A DNA stretch of 64,000 nt, from assembly GCA_022496205.1 (NCBI GenBank), contig WTXD01000046.1:1-64000 (forward strand), read 5' to 3'. Of this stretch, positions 1 through 12,600 are shown piece after piece. A model generated the notes under the pieces. The model saw only the letters and a program-made list of their open reading frames with translations, did no database searches and was not told where the DNA came from. Source of the DNA: Gloeopeniophorella convolvens. Lineage: Eukaryota; Basidiomycota; Agaricomycetes; Russulales. The position numbers and the translations under genes are program-made. The first letter of the stretch is position 1. The number at the start of each line of letters is the position of its first letter.

Positions 1-3000
1 GAGCTAGGGAGTCCGTAGAGTCGCGCGTCGTCCTCATCCTCATCTTCGTCCTCGGCCATGCCGGGATCGTCGTCGTCGTACGTAGGCCCGGGTGCCGGGC
101 CAGCGCGCGCATTGTCGTCATAGTCATCATCGTCATCGTACACCGCCTCGTCGTATTCGGGCGCTTGGCTGATACCAGCAACCTCGTCCTCATCCTCCAT
201 CGGGAGTTCGTTGTGATCCTCTGCAGGAGGCTCCTCTTCCTCTTCCTCTTCCCCCGCGGACTGATGTTGCGACTCAAGCGCCGCATCCGCCTCCTCCGGC
301 TGCAGGAGGTACGCTGCGACGCTGCGCTCGTCTTGCTCAGGGCTTGCCTGTGAGCTGCGGCGCGCGAGCTGCGCTTCGCGCGACCGCGCCTCTTGCACGC
401 GGCCTGAGCGTTGGAGACGGCGGTACTGGTGCGCGCGCGTCGGCGTCGGCGGGGAGTACTCTGGCGCTGTGAGGGGCGATGGGACCGGCGAAAGCGTGTT
501 GATGCGCAGCGCGTGGCGCCGCGCCCGGGCGGGAGAGGACTGGGTGGGGGAGGGCTGGGCCGGGGAACCTGGTGTCGGCGCGGAGGGCGGCGGTGAAGGG
601 GCGGGCGCTTGCCGCTCCACTTGCACCGGCTCTGGCTCTGGCTCAGGCTGGTCGTCAACTTCCTCAGCAGGCTGTTCCTGTTCATCCACAGCATCGTTCT
701 CACCCTCTTCTATCTCTCCTGCTTCCACTTCGTCTTCGTCTTCACTCTCCTCTTCCTCCTGCCGTGCAAGGAGCCGTTCATACTCGCGCCCCGCAGCCTC
801 GCGCATACGGCGCAGCACCGCGTCCGTCTCCTCGAGGCTCCGCTGGCCCTCCGCGACCTGCCGCACGACGTCGATGTGGAACTTATGGTTCTCCGCCATG
901 CGCGCGTACACCGCCTGCAGCCCGGCGGCGAGCACGAGCTCGCGGTTCGCCGCGGACAGGTGCGGCGGCGTCGACACGGATGTCGACGCGCGGGGGCCGC
1001 GGAGCCGCGAGCGCGGACGGCCGCGCCCGCGGCTGCTCGCGCTGCGCGACGTGGTGCTAGTACCGGTGCCGGCGCTGCTTGCGCGCGATGGCGCAGCACT
1101 GCGGCTTGCGCTCAGCGCGCGCAGGTCGAGGTGCTGCACCGACGCGTGGCGCGTGTCCTGGCGTTTCAGTAAATCGATGTGCCGTACGCCACCTGGGCCC
1201 GCGCCTGTGACCGTCTGCCTCCGGGCTTCGTGGTCGCGGGCTTCGCGGTCGCGGGCTGGAGCCGGGACGGGGGCGGAGAACGGGTCGCCTGCGGAGGCGA
1301 TGCTTGGCGCGCGGGGCTGTGGTTGTTGAGCTGGCGAGGGGCGTTTGGGGGCGGGGCAGGTGCGGGGGGTGGGAGTTTGTGCGCGGGGACGGTGGGGAAT
1401 AGGAGGCGGTTGACGGCGGGCGCTGGGCTTTGCGCGCGTGGGAGTTTCTGAGCTGGGAGGGCCTTGATCCCGCCTGCTGCAGGGATAGACTTCCGGCGAG
1501 GCGCATCGGCAGGAACAGGGAGAGAGGGGCGTCGCTCGGGAGCGGGTGGTAGTTGGACCTTGGAAGATGAAGCTACGGCATTGGGCTGGGGAGGTCGGTG
1601 CGCACTAGATGGTGCTTTGGCTGTAAAGGAGATAGCTGGTAACGCAGCAGGCCCCTTAGTGGCCGGCAGTGCATTAGTGTTGGCAGGTACGCTCTTGCGC
1701 GCCACAGCAGGCACAGGCGCAATGGTTTGCCGTGGCTTGCTGGAATGCACAACAGGCGCGGAAGGGTACGCACGCTCTGCGGCTTTGGGCGCCTCGTCTG
1801 GGGAAAGAGGTTTGATGCGCTCCGGAGGCGGCCGGTCTGCCGTAGGAGTGGACGTAGCCAAGATCTTCCGCCTCCCTCTCTTGGGCCACCACTTCTCATC
1901 TGCAGCTTCATCTTCTTCATCGATTCCGCTTGCGCGTCGACCGTGCCGTGATATTCGGGAATCACCATTGGCATCAGTGTATGCGCTGCGATACGGCCCT
2001 TCTACTAGGCGGGGAGCCTCTCGGACGCGAGCTGGTGGCGGAGAACTCATTTCCTGCGTTTCAGGAGGTGGTGTCTCGAATATGTCGTCCTCATCTTCAA
2101 CGGGCCGCTTTCGCTGAGGAGGCGCGCGTCTGCGCTTTGGAGGGGGTAGAGGTGGCTGTGGGTGAGCAACACCCGCGTTCCGTGAGGCCGCGTTGGTGGA
2201 CGAACTTCGTGGGGTATCGATAACGCTGGACTGCGGGGGCGTAGGCTCCTGTGAGAGCTGATTGTGAGATTCGCGCGTAGGTTCTGTCTGGGTGTTGGCA
2301 AGAGATGATGGAAACGCGCCAGGGACGGCAGGTTCTCGAGCAGCTGCCGATGAGGCATCCCGCTGCTGGTCATCCACAGAGGCCAGGGAGGGGTAGAGGT
2401 GTTCCGGGGCTGTTGTGTCGCCAACAGGGCCTGGTGTCGGTGGTCTGTTCGGCGATGCCATGAGTTCATCGGTGCCATTGGACATGAGGCAGACGTACCT
2501 GCTCGGTCCACCAGGTGATTCCAAGTTATCCGGAGTTGGCGAGCGAGAGGAACTGGCAGTTTCACTGCCCTCCCCCGGCTGGTTTGCTGTTCCGCGAGGG
2601 TCACCGTGTGGACTGGATAGCGCGCCTGGGTAGTCATCTGGCCCGACGTCTTGCGACGCTTCCTCTTCTTCCTCGTAACGAGGCGTCGGGTCGGCACGCG
2701 CCTTCCCCTTATTACGAGGGACCGTATTTTGATGACTTGTATGCGCGCGTCCATCGCGTCCTTGGGCCTGTGTGGCGCCCCCGTTCTCCCGACGCGCCTT
2801 CTTTGCAGGAGCGTCCCGCTCGTCCGCGTGATCAGACTCCCGCCGCCGTTTTCCATTCCCATTCTCCGTTGTACGCGATGTTACGGGCTTCCTGTCATTG
2901 GGACGTGCAGAGTTGTTCGCACTTCGCGAGGGAGGAGGACCAGCGGCAAGCTCAGCAGAGGGGGGAGGAGGTTCATCGGGAGAGATGCCCTTTTTCTTCT

Positions 3001-3326
3001 GCCATGCACTGATGTGGGCGTCGAACCAGCCCTGGTTCTTCTTGTACCGCTCACGCCACGACTGCGCAGAATGACGGGGTGAAAAAGACCAGTTGTTGCC
3101 TGCCTGGCGCGGGCGTCATTTGAGGTGGGCTCCGCGCAGTAAGTGACGCACGTTTTCAACTAGTTTCTCGTACAGTTTGATACCAAGACGGCCTTTCGGA
3201 GCGGGATTGTACTTTGCAATGTATTTCACGAGAAGTATATCATCGTCGTCGGTGAACGGGACTTTACTGGTGCAGCTATCGTTCAGCACGCGGCCCCAAG
3301 TAGTTCAGGTGTACTTACGGAGCCAT
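1..3326 (-). CDS. RAP1: RAP1-like telomere protein with Myb domain (3' end beyond window)
   Basis: The N-terminal Rap1-type Myb domain reads VPFTDDDDILLVKYIAKYNP, then GRLGIKLYEKLVEN, then across an intron NNWSFSPRHSAQSWRERYKKN (19-residue blocks quoted in part). It is followed by a basic linker (KRRRESDHADER), a long Pro/Ser-rich disordered region and a helical segment ending in runs of Glu and Asp, all open to the window edge. The family binds telomeric chromatin. Proposed exons are 3326-3319, 3275-3152, 3103-1193 and 1157-1. Introns at 3151-3104 (48 nt) and 1192-1158 (35 nt) keep frame; the 35-nt one is unusually short and could instead be a sequence error. The start is the ATG at 3326, giving an 8-nt first exon, which is tentative. 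No BRCT domain is visible upstream; the expected C-terminal RCT domain would lie outside the window. Confidence 0.72.
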
Positions 3327-3630
3327 TCCTTGTCGATGCTGGGAGTAAGCGTGAGTCTGCTACGGTGTGCATACAGTCCGAGGTTGAGCGTGTTTGATCG
3401 GCGCCTTCAACCTCACGCTTCCGTTGATCCTCGACACGACACCGTGACACAATGTGACATGACGCGTCTTTTTGTCACGCTTTCCACACCGCCGCGGCAC
3501 TGACAGTCGTGGTCTTTCTGCAATGCAACGGTGACCACCAAGCCGAGATACTTCCCGAGTCGCAATCCCATCTTCACTACTATTGAAGGCTCCTCTAAAT
3601 CCTCAGCAACGTCCCCGAGCCGGAGAGTGT
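3327..3630. other. Spacer between esterase 3' end and RAP1 start
   Basis: About 300 nt in which I recognise no gene. It contains the presumed promoter of the RAP1-like gene and the 3' untranslated region of the esterase; both genes are on the minus strand. Confidence 0.5.
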
Positions 3631-4556
3631 CTATCTATCCACCCATTTCTCCGCCTTGAAATCTTCCAGGGTGTGGTCATGGAAGTAGTCCCACAGGGGG
3701 AACACTGGCTTGAGTCTCTCATGATGGATTTCTGGGTAATACTCCCCGATGGCCTCCACCAGCCCGTCGTACACAATCTGCGTCCAGGAGTGTCATCATT
3801 ATCTATACACCCGCTCACTCGCGCACTTACCTTGTACCCGGCTTCGTTCAGGTGAAGCCCATCCGTCAGGAAGAACTTCACCGCCTCCCTGTCCTTTCCA
3901 GCTGCCTCCCACACTCTTGTCCACGCGTCTAGCACCGGCACGCTTTCGTTCTCTCCCGCCTTCTTGGCGGCCTCTGCGTAGCTCCTCGTGTTATCGAAAG
4001 TCCGCGTTGGATTATCCTCGTCGAAGGAGCCAGCATGGATAGGTGGCGCGGTGATCAGGATTATCTTCGTCTCCGGCGAGTACCACGGCGACTTGGGCTC
4101 TCGGATGGTGTGCACCATCTTCGCGAGGTTCTCTGAAAACCGCACGAGTGGGACGTGTTGCCCGCATCCTGGCAGGCACGCATCATTCGCGCCGAACCAT
4201 ATCGTGAGGAGCCGCACGCGTGGGACGTGAGGTTGCTGCTCCCGCTTCGCAATGATCTGGCCGCACCTCAGCATGTTCGCTCGGATGCGCAGCGACTGTC
4301 TGAGTATACCTGCTCTAGGACAGGCAATGCCCAATCTGTGTTATATCCAGAGAAACCACGATTCAGGACGTCCACCTTGCGCACATACAAGTCTGTGATG
4401 TCGTGAGACTGGGTTTAGATACTGAATACTCGCCAGGGATGTAGCTTGCGACGTACTGGCGAGGCGAGCGCCGACACCTCCTAGCTCCGGGTCCCAACTC
4501 ATCTGCGTGAGCGAGTCTCCGAACAACACGATCGCATCCTGGTAATTGGCGGCCAT
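3631..4556 (-). CDS. IAH1: GDSL esterase, isoamyl-acetate hydrolase (IAH1) type
   Basis: This is an SGNH/GDSL hydrolase. Block I is FGDSLTQ near residue 12 with the catalytic Ser, the oxyanion block is WFGAND, and the C-terminal catalytic block is DGLHLNEAGY with the Asp and His. The IAH1-type segments YVRKVDVLNRGFSGYNTDWA and SPWYSPETKIILITAPPI are also present. The family hydrolyses short-chain acetate esters. The start is ATG 4556 (MAANYQDAIVLFGDS). Three introns restore frame: one after GARLA, one after WALPVLEQ, and one before the last exon (IVYDGLVEAIGEYYPEI), which ends in KAEKWVDR at the TAG at 3631-3633. All catalytic residues are present and the length (about 245 aa) fits the family, so it looks functional. 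It lies in a minus-strand run with RAP1 and MSH3. Confidence 0.85.
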
Positions 4557-4843
4557 GGTGGATCGGTGCTGTTGTCCCACTGCCAGCGGTCTTATCAACA
4601 CGAGTAGCCAGAGAAGGTGATGATTGGGCTCCCGCAATCCGAGAGATTCGGCCCGGAGTGTCCGACCGGTCCGTGTGGGCTCAAGACTGCTCACTCGCCC
4701 GGCTGTGACTTCGATATGGCACAAACATGTATAATTATTGATCTAGTAAGTCCAGCCTGAGCTCCTCTATTTTACGTCCGTCGAAACCCTATAGTGCTGC
4801 AGAAAGTCATGGTACAGATTCCTCGGACATAGTATGATAGCGA
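4557..4843. promoter_or_regulatory. Intergenic region between IAH1 and MSH3
   Basis: 287 nt between the MSH3 stop and the esterase start, both on the minus strand. It must hold the esterase promoter and the MSH3 terminator. I see no specific motif. Confidence 0.4.
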
Positions 4844-7800
4844 TTAAGTCAGATCTACAACTGTCGCACTGTCGAGCCTGAGCTTGGCCAGGTACATAAC
4901 GGTCTGCAACTCTTCCATGGCAGCCATTGCCTCAAGCCCGGATCCACGCGAACAGGTGGCCAGCAGTTTCAGCGCTTTCCGAGCCCTTTCAGTTCGTCAG
5001 CGCACGGTCACTGCTCACAGCAAGGTCACGCACCTGCTCTGCCTGGCCCTCTCCTCGACAAGCTTGCGCATCCGCTCTGCGTGCTCCACGGCCGGCTCCA
5101 GCACGTCCTCCGGGATTCCCGCGAGCCGCGCGCACTCAATGCCAAACGACTCAGCCGCGAGCCCGTGCTCGAGGCGATACAGGAACGTGATGTCGCGCGT
5201 GCCGTTGATACGCGTCTCCTCCGCGAAGCCCATGTGCAGGTTTTCGATGTCGTCCGGCAGGCGCGCGGCGAGCTCTGCCGCGACGTGCGGGTAGTGCGTG
5301 ATGAAGAGCGTCTTGGCGCGCGTCGTGGTGACGAGGTGGTGCAGAACCGCGTGCGCGATTGCCATCTGCGTGGGGATTCGTGTCAGCGTCGGAGCGGGAC
5401 ACAAGGAAAGAAGCGCGACGCACGCCGTCGAACGTAGATGTGCCGCGCCCAAGCTCGTCGAGGATGACCAGGCTCCGGCTCGTCGCGTGCAGCAGTATGT
5501 CGCTCGTTTCGGACATCTCGACCATGAAAGTCGACCGCCCACGTGCAAGTTCGTCCGATGCTACAAGCCTTCAGGTTAGCGCCCGCCCAAGCCAGAAGGC
5601 ATGAACAGTGTGACTCACCACCCATGCGCGTCAATACGCCATCGAGCATGCTCAGGCGCGCGGCCACCGCGGGCACGTACGACCCGATCTGCGCCATGAT
5701 CGCGATGAGCGCGATCATGCGCACCGCGGAGCTCTTCCCGCCCATGTTCGGGCCCGTGATGACCTTGCTGCGCGGCTCGCCGCCGCCGAGCGCGACGCTA
5801 TTCGGGACGAACGGGTCTGCGCGGAGCGCCTCGACCATCGGGTGGCGCCCGTCCACGATTTCGAGCACGTCCTCCTCGCCCTCCGCGCCGCGCGCGACGA
5901 ACTGGGGCTTAACGTAGTTGTTGCGCAGCGCGACGAGCGCGAGGCTCAGCAGGCAGTCAGCTGTCGCGAGCTTGTGCACTGCGTCGCGCAGGAGCGCGTA
6001 GTGCGTCTGTGCGATGTCGTTGAGGAAGGACAGGAATGCCTTGTTCGCGGCTGCGTCACGCGTCTCCAGGAACTGGTCGCGCAAAGCGAGCTTCTCCTTC
6101 ACGATAGGAGTGTAGTACTGCGCACTTTCTTCGTACTGCGCAGATGAGCTGGGGCAAGTCTCGCGACACTGGCTGGCGCTTACCTACTATGCATCAGCCA
6201 AGTGTGTGGTATCTTACTCATGTCTTCGGAGCGGCTTATCTCTATCAGGTACTATCAGGCGTCGGTGGTCAGAACATGGGAGGATTGGCTTTGAATCCAC
6301 ATACTTCATCACCCAACACAGTCGTCCATTGAAGCGCCGGCTTCTTCAGCTGACCCCTAACTGGGGTCCCATTCAATATGTGCTTGGAATAAGGCTTCAA
6401 GACGTACTGATCTTGAGTTGATCATCTAGCTCTTTCGCGACTAGTGCTGCCGCCTGGAAAACGTGTCATTGAGCCGATGTGAAATTTACACTATGACTTG
6501 CGGGTGTACACACCCCATCCGCGTCTGCGATCTCAGGGTATCGTTCGGGATCCGACCACATGCCTGCCTTGTTCCCAACGGCGGCCTTCTTTAATACAAT
6601 GGTATCGATGAGCTCCTGGATTGGCTCCCGGAGAAGAGGTAGCGTGTAGACAATTCCATTGAGTAAAGGCGATTTGAAGCCAACTGCGGCAGGGCTCTGA
6701 AAGCGCGGAAAGGCCATTGAGATCCTATTGAAAGCCGAGAGGAGTACGGACAGTTCTTTGGGCGTGCACTACAGTTTCTCCAACGTTAGAACTGGGGGTG
6801 ACTAAGCTGAGCCGCACCTACTTTTCCGTACTGGATTCGACACAAACCCTTGGATAGGTCGGGCAGTCCTTTCAAGACTGGACGAAGCGAATGTAGGTGT
6901 TGTGATGATGTCGAGATGATTTCTTCAACTGCATCTATCCGTTCTTGCAGTACGCTAACCCAGCATCAGATAATATAAGGAACGGTGGCACATGAGAGGT
7001 CTTACTTCATATCCACCAGAGGCCTCCCCACCCAATTGTGTAACAGCCTTGAGCCAAATTTCGTGGTGGTCTTATCCAAAATCCACATTAAAGATCCCTT
7101 CTTAGTAAAATTGGTGTCGTTCTGGTAGATCTCCCTGGCAAATTTCTCAGCATCAATGACTTCATAGCGGTAGCCTGATACGCACAGATTAGTAAGGGTG
7201 TTACCATTGAGAAGCATGTGTGCTCGTGTCGTAAATTTAGCAAAGAAGTTCGTCGCAAGTAGCGCGTCAGCTATGCGGAAGGCGGAAAGATATTCGATGC
7301 ACTGCGCCAACGCGATGGTGACTTGCTTGGGGAAGTCGGTCACCTCTGCCATCAGCTTGCCTGCAAGATATTAGCTAATCATCTCGGCCTCCATGAGACA
7401 TGTTACTGGCCTGATGTAAAACTCGCAGATGCCTTTCCAGAGTTTGTCTTGCGAGTATAGAAGTCGGAGACGAAGTCGAACGCATCGGTGTACGACATGC
7501 GAGTCTTATATCTTTCTATTCGAATACTGTGCTCTGTCGTTGCGCTCCTAATACACGACGCATGAGTTCGCATCTCCTTCGGCGAGTATAAAGTAGCATA
7601 CCCCGCAAAGTGCTTTAGCATCCGTTCGGTGGGCTTCGTCAAGCTCTGCTCAGCCAGCAACAGCTCGGAGGGTTTGCAGTGTACCATTCGCGTCTGTGAC
7701 AGACGTATGAGCGAGGAAAAGTGGAATTAGTTACTCGATATACTTCGAGCTCGGTACGCATGTGGCCATCTGATGGGGCCATAGGTGAGATAGCTCGACG

Positions 7801-9094
7801 CGTGTAAAGCGAAGGCTTGCCTTCAAACTCGTCCCACACGACGTCGCCTGTACTCGGGCATATGACAATCATGCCAAAGCTGACCCTCTCGTCCGCGCCC
7901 ATGCCACCGCGGAGCTGCTCGACCAGGCACATTAACCATGGAGTGTCGTTCGCATCTATATCATCAGCGGAATCCAGGTCGTCAACGTATCTGGGGCATG
8001 GTAAGGTCCGGGGTGTGCAGTACGTAAACGCAGACGCACGTCACGGCGGTATATAGATGGGTCAACTCTCGCTCGAATGGTGCGTTGCGGTTGTCACCAG
8101 CTTTCTTGAGAGCTGCAGTCTCTGTCTGCCCTACGATGCCGACCTTATGTCCCCGCGACAAGAGTCTTTGGGTGATGGTTCAGTTATAGGCGGGCAGAAG
8201 TCGAGAAAGCAATACTTTCTGAGGTGGATGTCTCGTCGATGGACAGGTATAGACGCGACGGTGAAGTTACGATCTGGGTATGCGACAATCCCAAGCTCCT
8301 TAGCAGCCACCTGTAGGGGTCGTGATTCGGTACGAGAAGACGGAGGACGGCAAGAAGAGGCACACCTTTGCGTCTTCGCCAAAGAACTTGTACTTGTAGC
8401 CAACTTCGATCATCAGCAGCACGCCTTCGTGCTTCTCTTTGAGTCGTTTGACCTGCTCAACATTATCTCTTAACCCTCCGGGGAATAGTGGCGGACGCAC
8501 CTGTAGCTCCAATGCAGTATATGGCTCGCCACTGGGTCCAATTTCCACCTGTTTCTTCGATCGCTTCGCGGGCGCGGCCTTTGCTTTTCCCTTCTTCTTT
8601 GGATCAGTCTTCTGAGTAAACAACTTCTGCAGCTGCTTGAACTTGTCGTCCGACTCGTCCCCGGAAGAGCCTGCATCGTCCCCGCGCGAGTGCGGCGTGT
8701 CCTCGTCATCGGTCTTCCGACCAACGTCGACAGACGAGGTCTCCTTGACCAATAGGCGCTTTGCAAATTGCTCGCGTCGTTTCTGAACCTCAGGGTCTAC
8801 CGGGCGCCTCTCCGGCGACTGCGAGGGCTCATAGCGCCACTGCGACGACGTAGAGCCACCCTGCGGCTGGAGAGAAGATGGTGGTGTGACATCGCGCTTC
8901 AAAGCATGCGTGATCTTCCGTTTCTTTGCTGGCGGGGGTGCCTCGTCCCCCGAGAGGGTAAGGTCGATCGGCGAGCTGGAGCGGTGTCCGCCGTCGGGCG
9001 CGCTGGGGGTGCGTGAGGGCTGTGAGAAGAAGCTGGAGATCATTGGCTGGCGCGTGGCTGCGTTGCCACTTTTTGATCTTCCCTTCGGCTGCAT
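4844..9094 (-). CDS. MSH3: DNA mismatch repair protein MSH3
   Basis: MutS-family ATPase that pairs with MSH2 to recognise insertion/deletion loops in the nucleus. From ATG 9094 the protein opens with a PCNA-interacting motif (QPMISSFF) and a disordered basic region. The MSH3 mismatch-binding domain follows ([14 protein letters not shown], then [19 protein letters not shown]). Next come the connector, core and clamp exons ([32 protein letters not shown]). The ATPase has Walker [10 protein letters not shown], Walker [18 protein letters not shown] and H-loop TLFITHYPH. The last exon ([12 protein letters not shown]...) ends at the TAA at 4844-4846. Many short introns interrupt it, for example at the stop-containing spans near 6100-6470 and 6720-7010. 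I chose 9094 because it gives the PIP box at the N-terminus, as in MSH3/MSH6 proteins. The [12 protein letters not shown] signature favours MSH3 over MSH6. I see no inactivating lesion. Confidence 0.93.
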
Positions 9095-9659
9095 GGTGCA
9101 GTCGCATCCGCGAGCAGTTGCAGTTGTGGTATGCTGACCAGTGATAGTGACAGTCAGGAGTCTCGAGACGCGTCCGCGTCGAAGCGCGTCAAGTCCCCGC
9201 GCCACGTCGGAACCAAAAACGGGAAATATCGGTCCGTCGACGGCCCGAATGCAGCCGGCTGCTGGCTGTCATACCGTCGTGATCGCTCACCGGGATCGCT
9301 CTCAATGACTCCTTCACTTCTCATTTCAGCGCCTTGCGGACGACTTCAATACCATTACCAAGAAACATAGTTCGTACGTGCATAGGCAAAAAGAACAAAC
9401 AAGCAAGTACATCTATTCCCTACGAGCCATGGAGTCCAAGCTTTCCCTGTGCGTGTTCACCGCACAAATCTACCCAAACATGCGCGAAACCAACGACTAC
9501 CCCCCGGGTTGGCAGATGGCACCCAAGGTCTTCGCATTTGTGAAATCCGATCAAGAAATGCAGCGCTACCTCACTGCATGTATATCTGCGTCAAAGTTGG
9601 TCGATCAGTGGGTGCGGCGACATCTAGAGAACGTACTTACAGTCACGACGCCGCGGCGC
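9095..9659. other. Spacer between NLR copy 1 and MSH3, with possible first-exon relic at 9429-9582 (+)
   Basis: The stretch separates the NLR1 stop from the MSH3 start. On the plus strand an ATG at 9429 opens a short reading frame (MESKLSLCVFTAQIYPNM, then PPGWQMAPKVFAFVKSDQEM, then LTAC) followed by a possible GT donor. The corresponding DNA downstream of NLR copy 2 (58200-58380, opposite strand) keeps a similar peptide (PPGWQISPKVFAVVESEQEM) with gaps. It may be the 5' exon of a lost convergent gene or simply conserved NLR 3' sequence. I do not recognise the family. Confidence 0.3.
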
Positions 9660-12600
9660 CTACAGCTTCTTCATGAGACGGCTTGCCCAATCCTTCCCAT
9701 GCACGAACCTATCGAGGTCCAATTGGGTCTCGTTCTCGCCTATGACAAGCGTGTTGCTCGGACGGTAGAGACCGCGTCGATGAACCTTGGGAATCCAAAT
9801 CAAGAGCGCGCCGTGTGGCCCACGGATCCAACCGTCATCGTCGACCAAAGATTGATCCGTGAAGTCCCCGCTGTTTCCCCATGGCCAGGGTGGCCGCTGG
9901 GGGTCTATCGTTACCCTTTCGGGGGTCCGTGGCGGGTGTGGGTGACTGCGTGTCCGAACCGGAGCCACTACTGGCGGCAGATCCGGGAGGTGAGAATTCC
10001 CATACGCGAATCGTGGCGTCTTCTCCGCTGGAAGCGATGCGTCGTCCATCGGGGGAGAAACTCACGCCGTATGCGATGTCTGTGTGCCCGTGGAACGGGC
10101 CTGCGGCCCTCTTCCCAGTCATCGCATGCCAGACGCCGATGGTGCGGTCGTCGGAGGCAGAGGCGATGAAACGACCATCCGGAGAGTACGCGATCTCGTT
10201 GACATCTCCTTTGTGACCGCGGAATGGACCAGCAACTAGTTCTCCGGTCTTCGGGTCCCAGACACGAATGCTGTTATCGTACGATCCCGAGGCCAGGTGC
10301 CGACCATCCGGAGAGTACACAACGGAGGACACGCCGCCCGTGTGCCCTCGGAATGGCTCGCCGATTGGCTCTCCTGTCTTAGCATCCCAGATGCGGATCG
10401 TGCGGTCCGCCGAACTCGATGCGATGTTCAACCCATCCGGGGAGAGGGTTACGACCATATTGTGCCCGAGTGACCCAATAGACTCGCGATCAGCTCTCCA
10501 GTTGTCGCGTTCCATACACGAATCGTGCGGTCTTCCGAGCCTGAGACGACGACCTGGCCGTCATGCGAAAATGCGACGCTCCAGACATATTCCTGATGTC
10601 CGCCCAACGGTCCTGCAACTATGTCTCCTATCATCGAGTCCCATATGTAAATGGTGCGGTCGCCCGAACATGAAGCGATCCGTCTCCCGTTGGGCGACCA
10701 TGCAACCGTGGTCACAAGACGTCTGTGTCCACGGAAGGGTCCTGCGAGCATTCTTCCCGTCGTCGAGCTCCATACGCAGACCGTGTAGTCATCCGAACCA
10801 GAGGCAATCCTCTCGCCATCCGGAGAGAAGGCGACAGACCCGAATGCCTGCTTGTGTTTATTGAGCTCTCCAGTAACCGGTTCGCCCGTCTTGGCGTTCC
10901 AGACGGAAATGGTCCTGTCCGAGGCCGAGGCGATATGCTGACCGTTTGGCGAGTATGTAACACAGGAAACCCAACTCGTGTGCCCACGGAGTGGCGCCAA
11001 GACACTCTCGCCCGTAATGGCGTTCCACACGCGGACGGTAGAGTCGTCGGAGCCTGAGGCGACATGCTGGCCATCCGGGGAGAATGAAACTGATCTGACA
11101 CAGTCCGTGTGCCCGCGGAATGGCCCCGCGAGCGGCTCTCCTGTCTTTGCATTCCAGATGCGGATTCTGCGGTCGCCCGAGCCTGAGGCGAGGCGCTGGC
11201 CATCGGGAGAGAATGTGACGCAAGTAACCGTGTCCCCATGGCCGGTCAGCGGCTTCCCGACTAGCTCTCCGGTCTTTGCATCCCAGAGACGGATGGTGCG
11301 GTCGGTTGAGCTGGAGGCGATTTGCTGACCATCTGGGGAAAATACGACAGAGAATACGTCGCCACCATGCCCCGTCAATGGCTCCAAGACGGTTTCCCCC
11401 GTCACGGCATCCCACACGTGAGTGATGTAACCTGCTGAGGATGAAACAATGCTCCGGCTATCCGGTGAGAACATGACGGAGTAAATGATATCTGTGTGTC
11501 CACTGAGTGGCCCCGCGGTTTTCTCCCCTGTCTTGGCGTCCCAGACGAACAGGGTTTTGTCATTCGAACCCGATACGATGAACCGGCCGTCCGGGGAGAA
11601 TGAGACAGAATTGATACGATCTGTGTGCCCGATGAACGGTCCTGCCGCCACTTCGCCCGTAGTGGCCTTCCAGACATGGATGGTGTTGTCGTATGAGCCT
11701 GAGGCGAGGTGTTGACCATCCGGTGAGTATGCGAGGGTAGTGATGGTGTCTGTGTGTCCACGAAATGGCAAGACCTCCTTCTCGACATCTGGGGTTGCAG
11801 CATCCCATATACAAATCGTCTTGTCGAATGAACCCGAAGCAACATGCTGACCATCCGGTGAGAAGGTGACAGATACGACCCATTCTGAGTGTCCACGGAA
11901 TGGACCAGCGATCAGCTCGCCAGTAATCCCATTCCAGATGCACACTGTGTTGTCCTTCGAGCCAGAGACGATCCGCTGGCCATCCGGTGAAAACGCAACA
12001 CATCGAACGTTGTCTGTGTGACCAGGCAGAGGGCCCGCAATGGTCTCCCCTGTGGTGGCGTTCCATACGTGAATTGACTCGGACCCCGAGACGATGTGCT
12101 CTCCATCCGGTGAGAACGCGACGGAACTGACACCCCCCGTATGCCCGCTGAATGGGCCAGCGACCACTTCTCCCGTTGTAGCATCCCAGACCCGGATCGT
12201 CTTGTCACCTGAACCCGAGACGATGCGCTTGCCATCGGGAGAAAATGCAACGGAGAACACCCAGGCACTATGCCCCGCGAATGGGCCCGCAACTCTCTCT
12301 CCTGTCATCGCGTTCCAAACAAGAACGGTTCGATCTCCGGAACCCGACGCGATGTATTGTCCGTCCGGAGAGTAGGTGACGGAAGTGACGGCACCTCTAT
12401 GCTCCTTGAACGGCCCCGCAACTGTCTCCCCTGTTGTAGCATTCCAGATGAGGATCTTCTTATCGTGTGAACCTGATGCAATGCGCTGGCCGTCCGGGGA
12501 GAACGCGACAGAGGAAACATAATGGGTATGTGCAGTCAGTGGCCCTGCAACTATCTCTCCCGTCGCAGCGCTCCAAACACATATCGTACGGTCGGATAGG

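Noticed and set aside
10268..12375. Long plus-strand reading frames antisense to the NLR1 WD40 region
   Set aside because: They arise from the repetitive WD40 codons read backwards (recurring PSGE and CPxNGP peptides). The minus strand is the clearly coding one.
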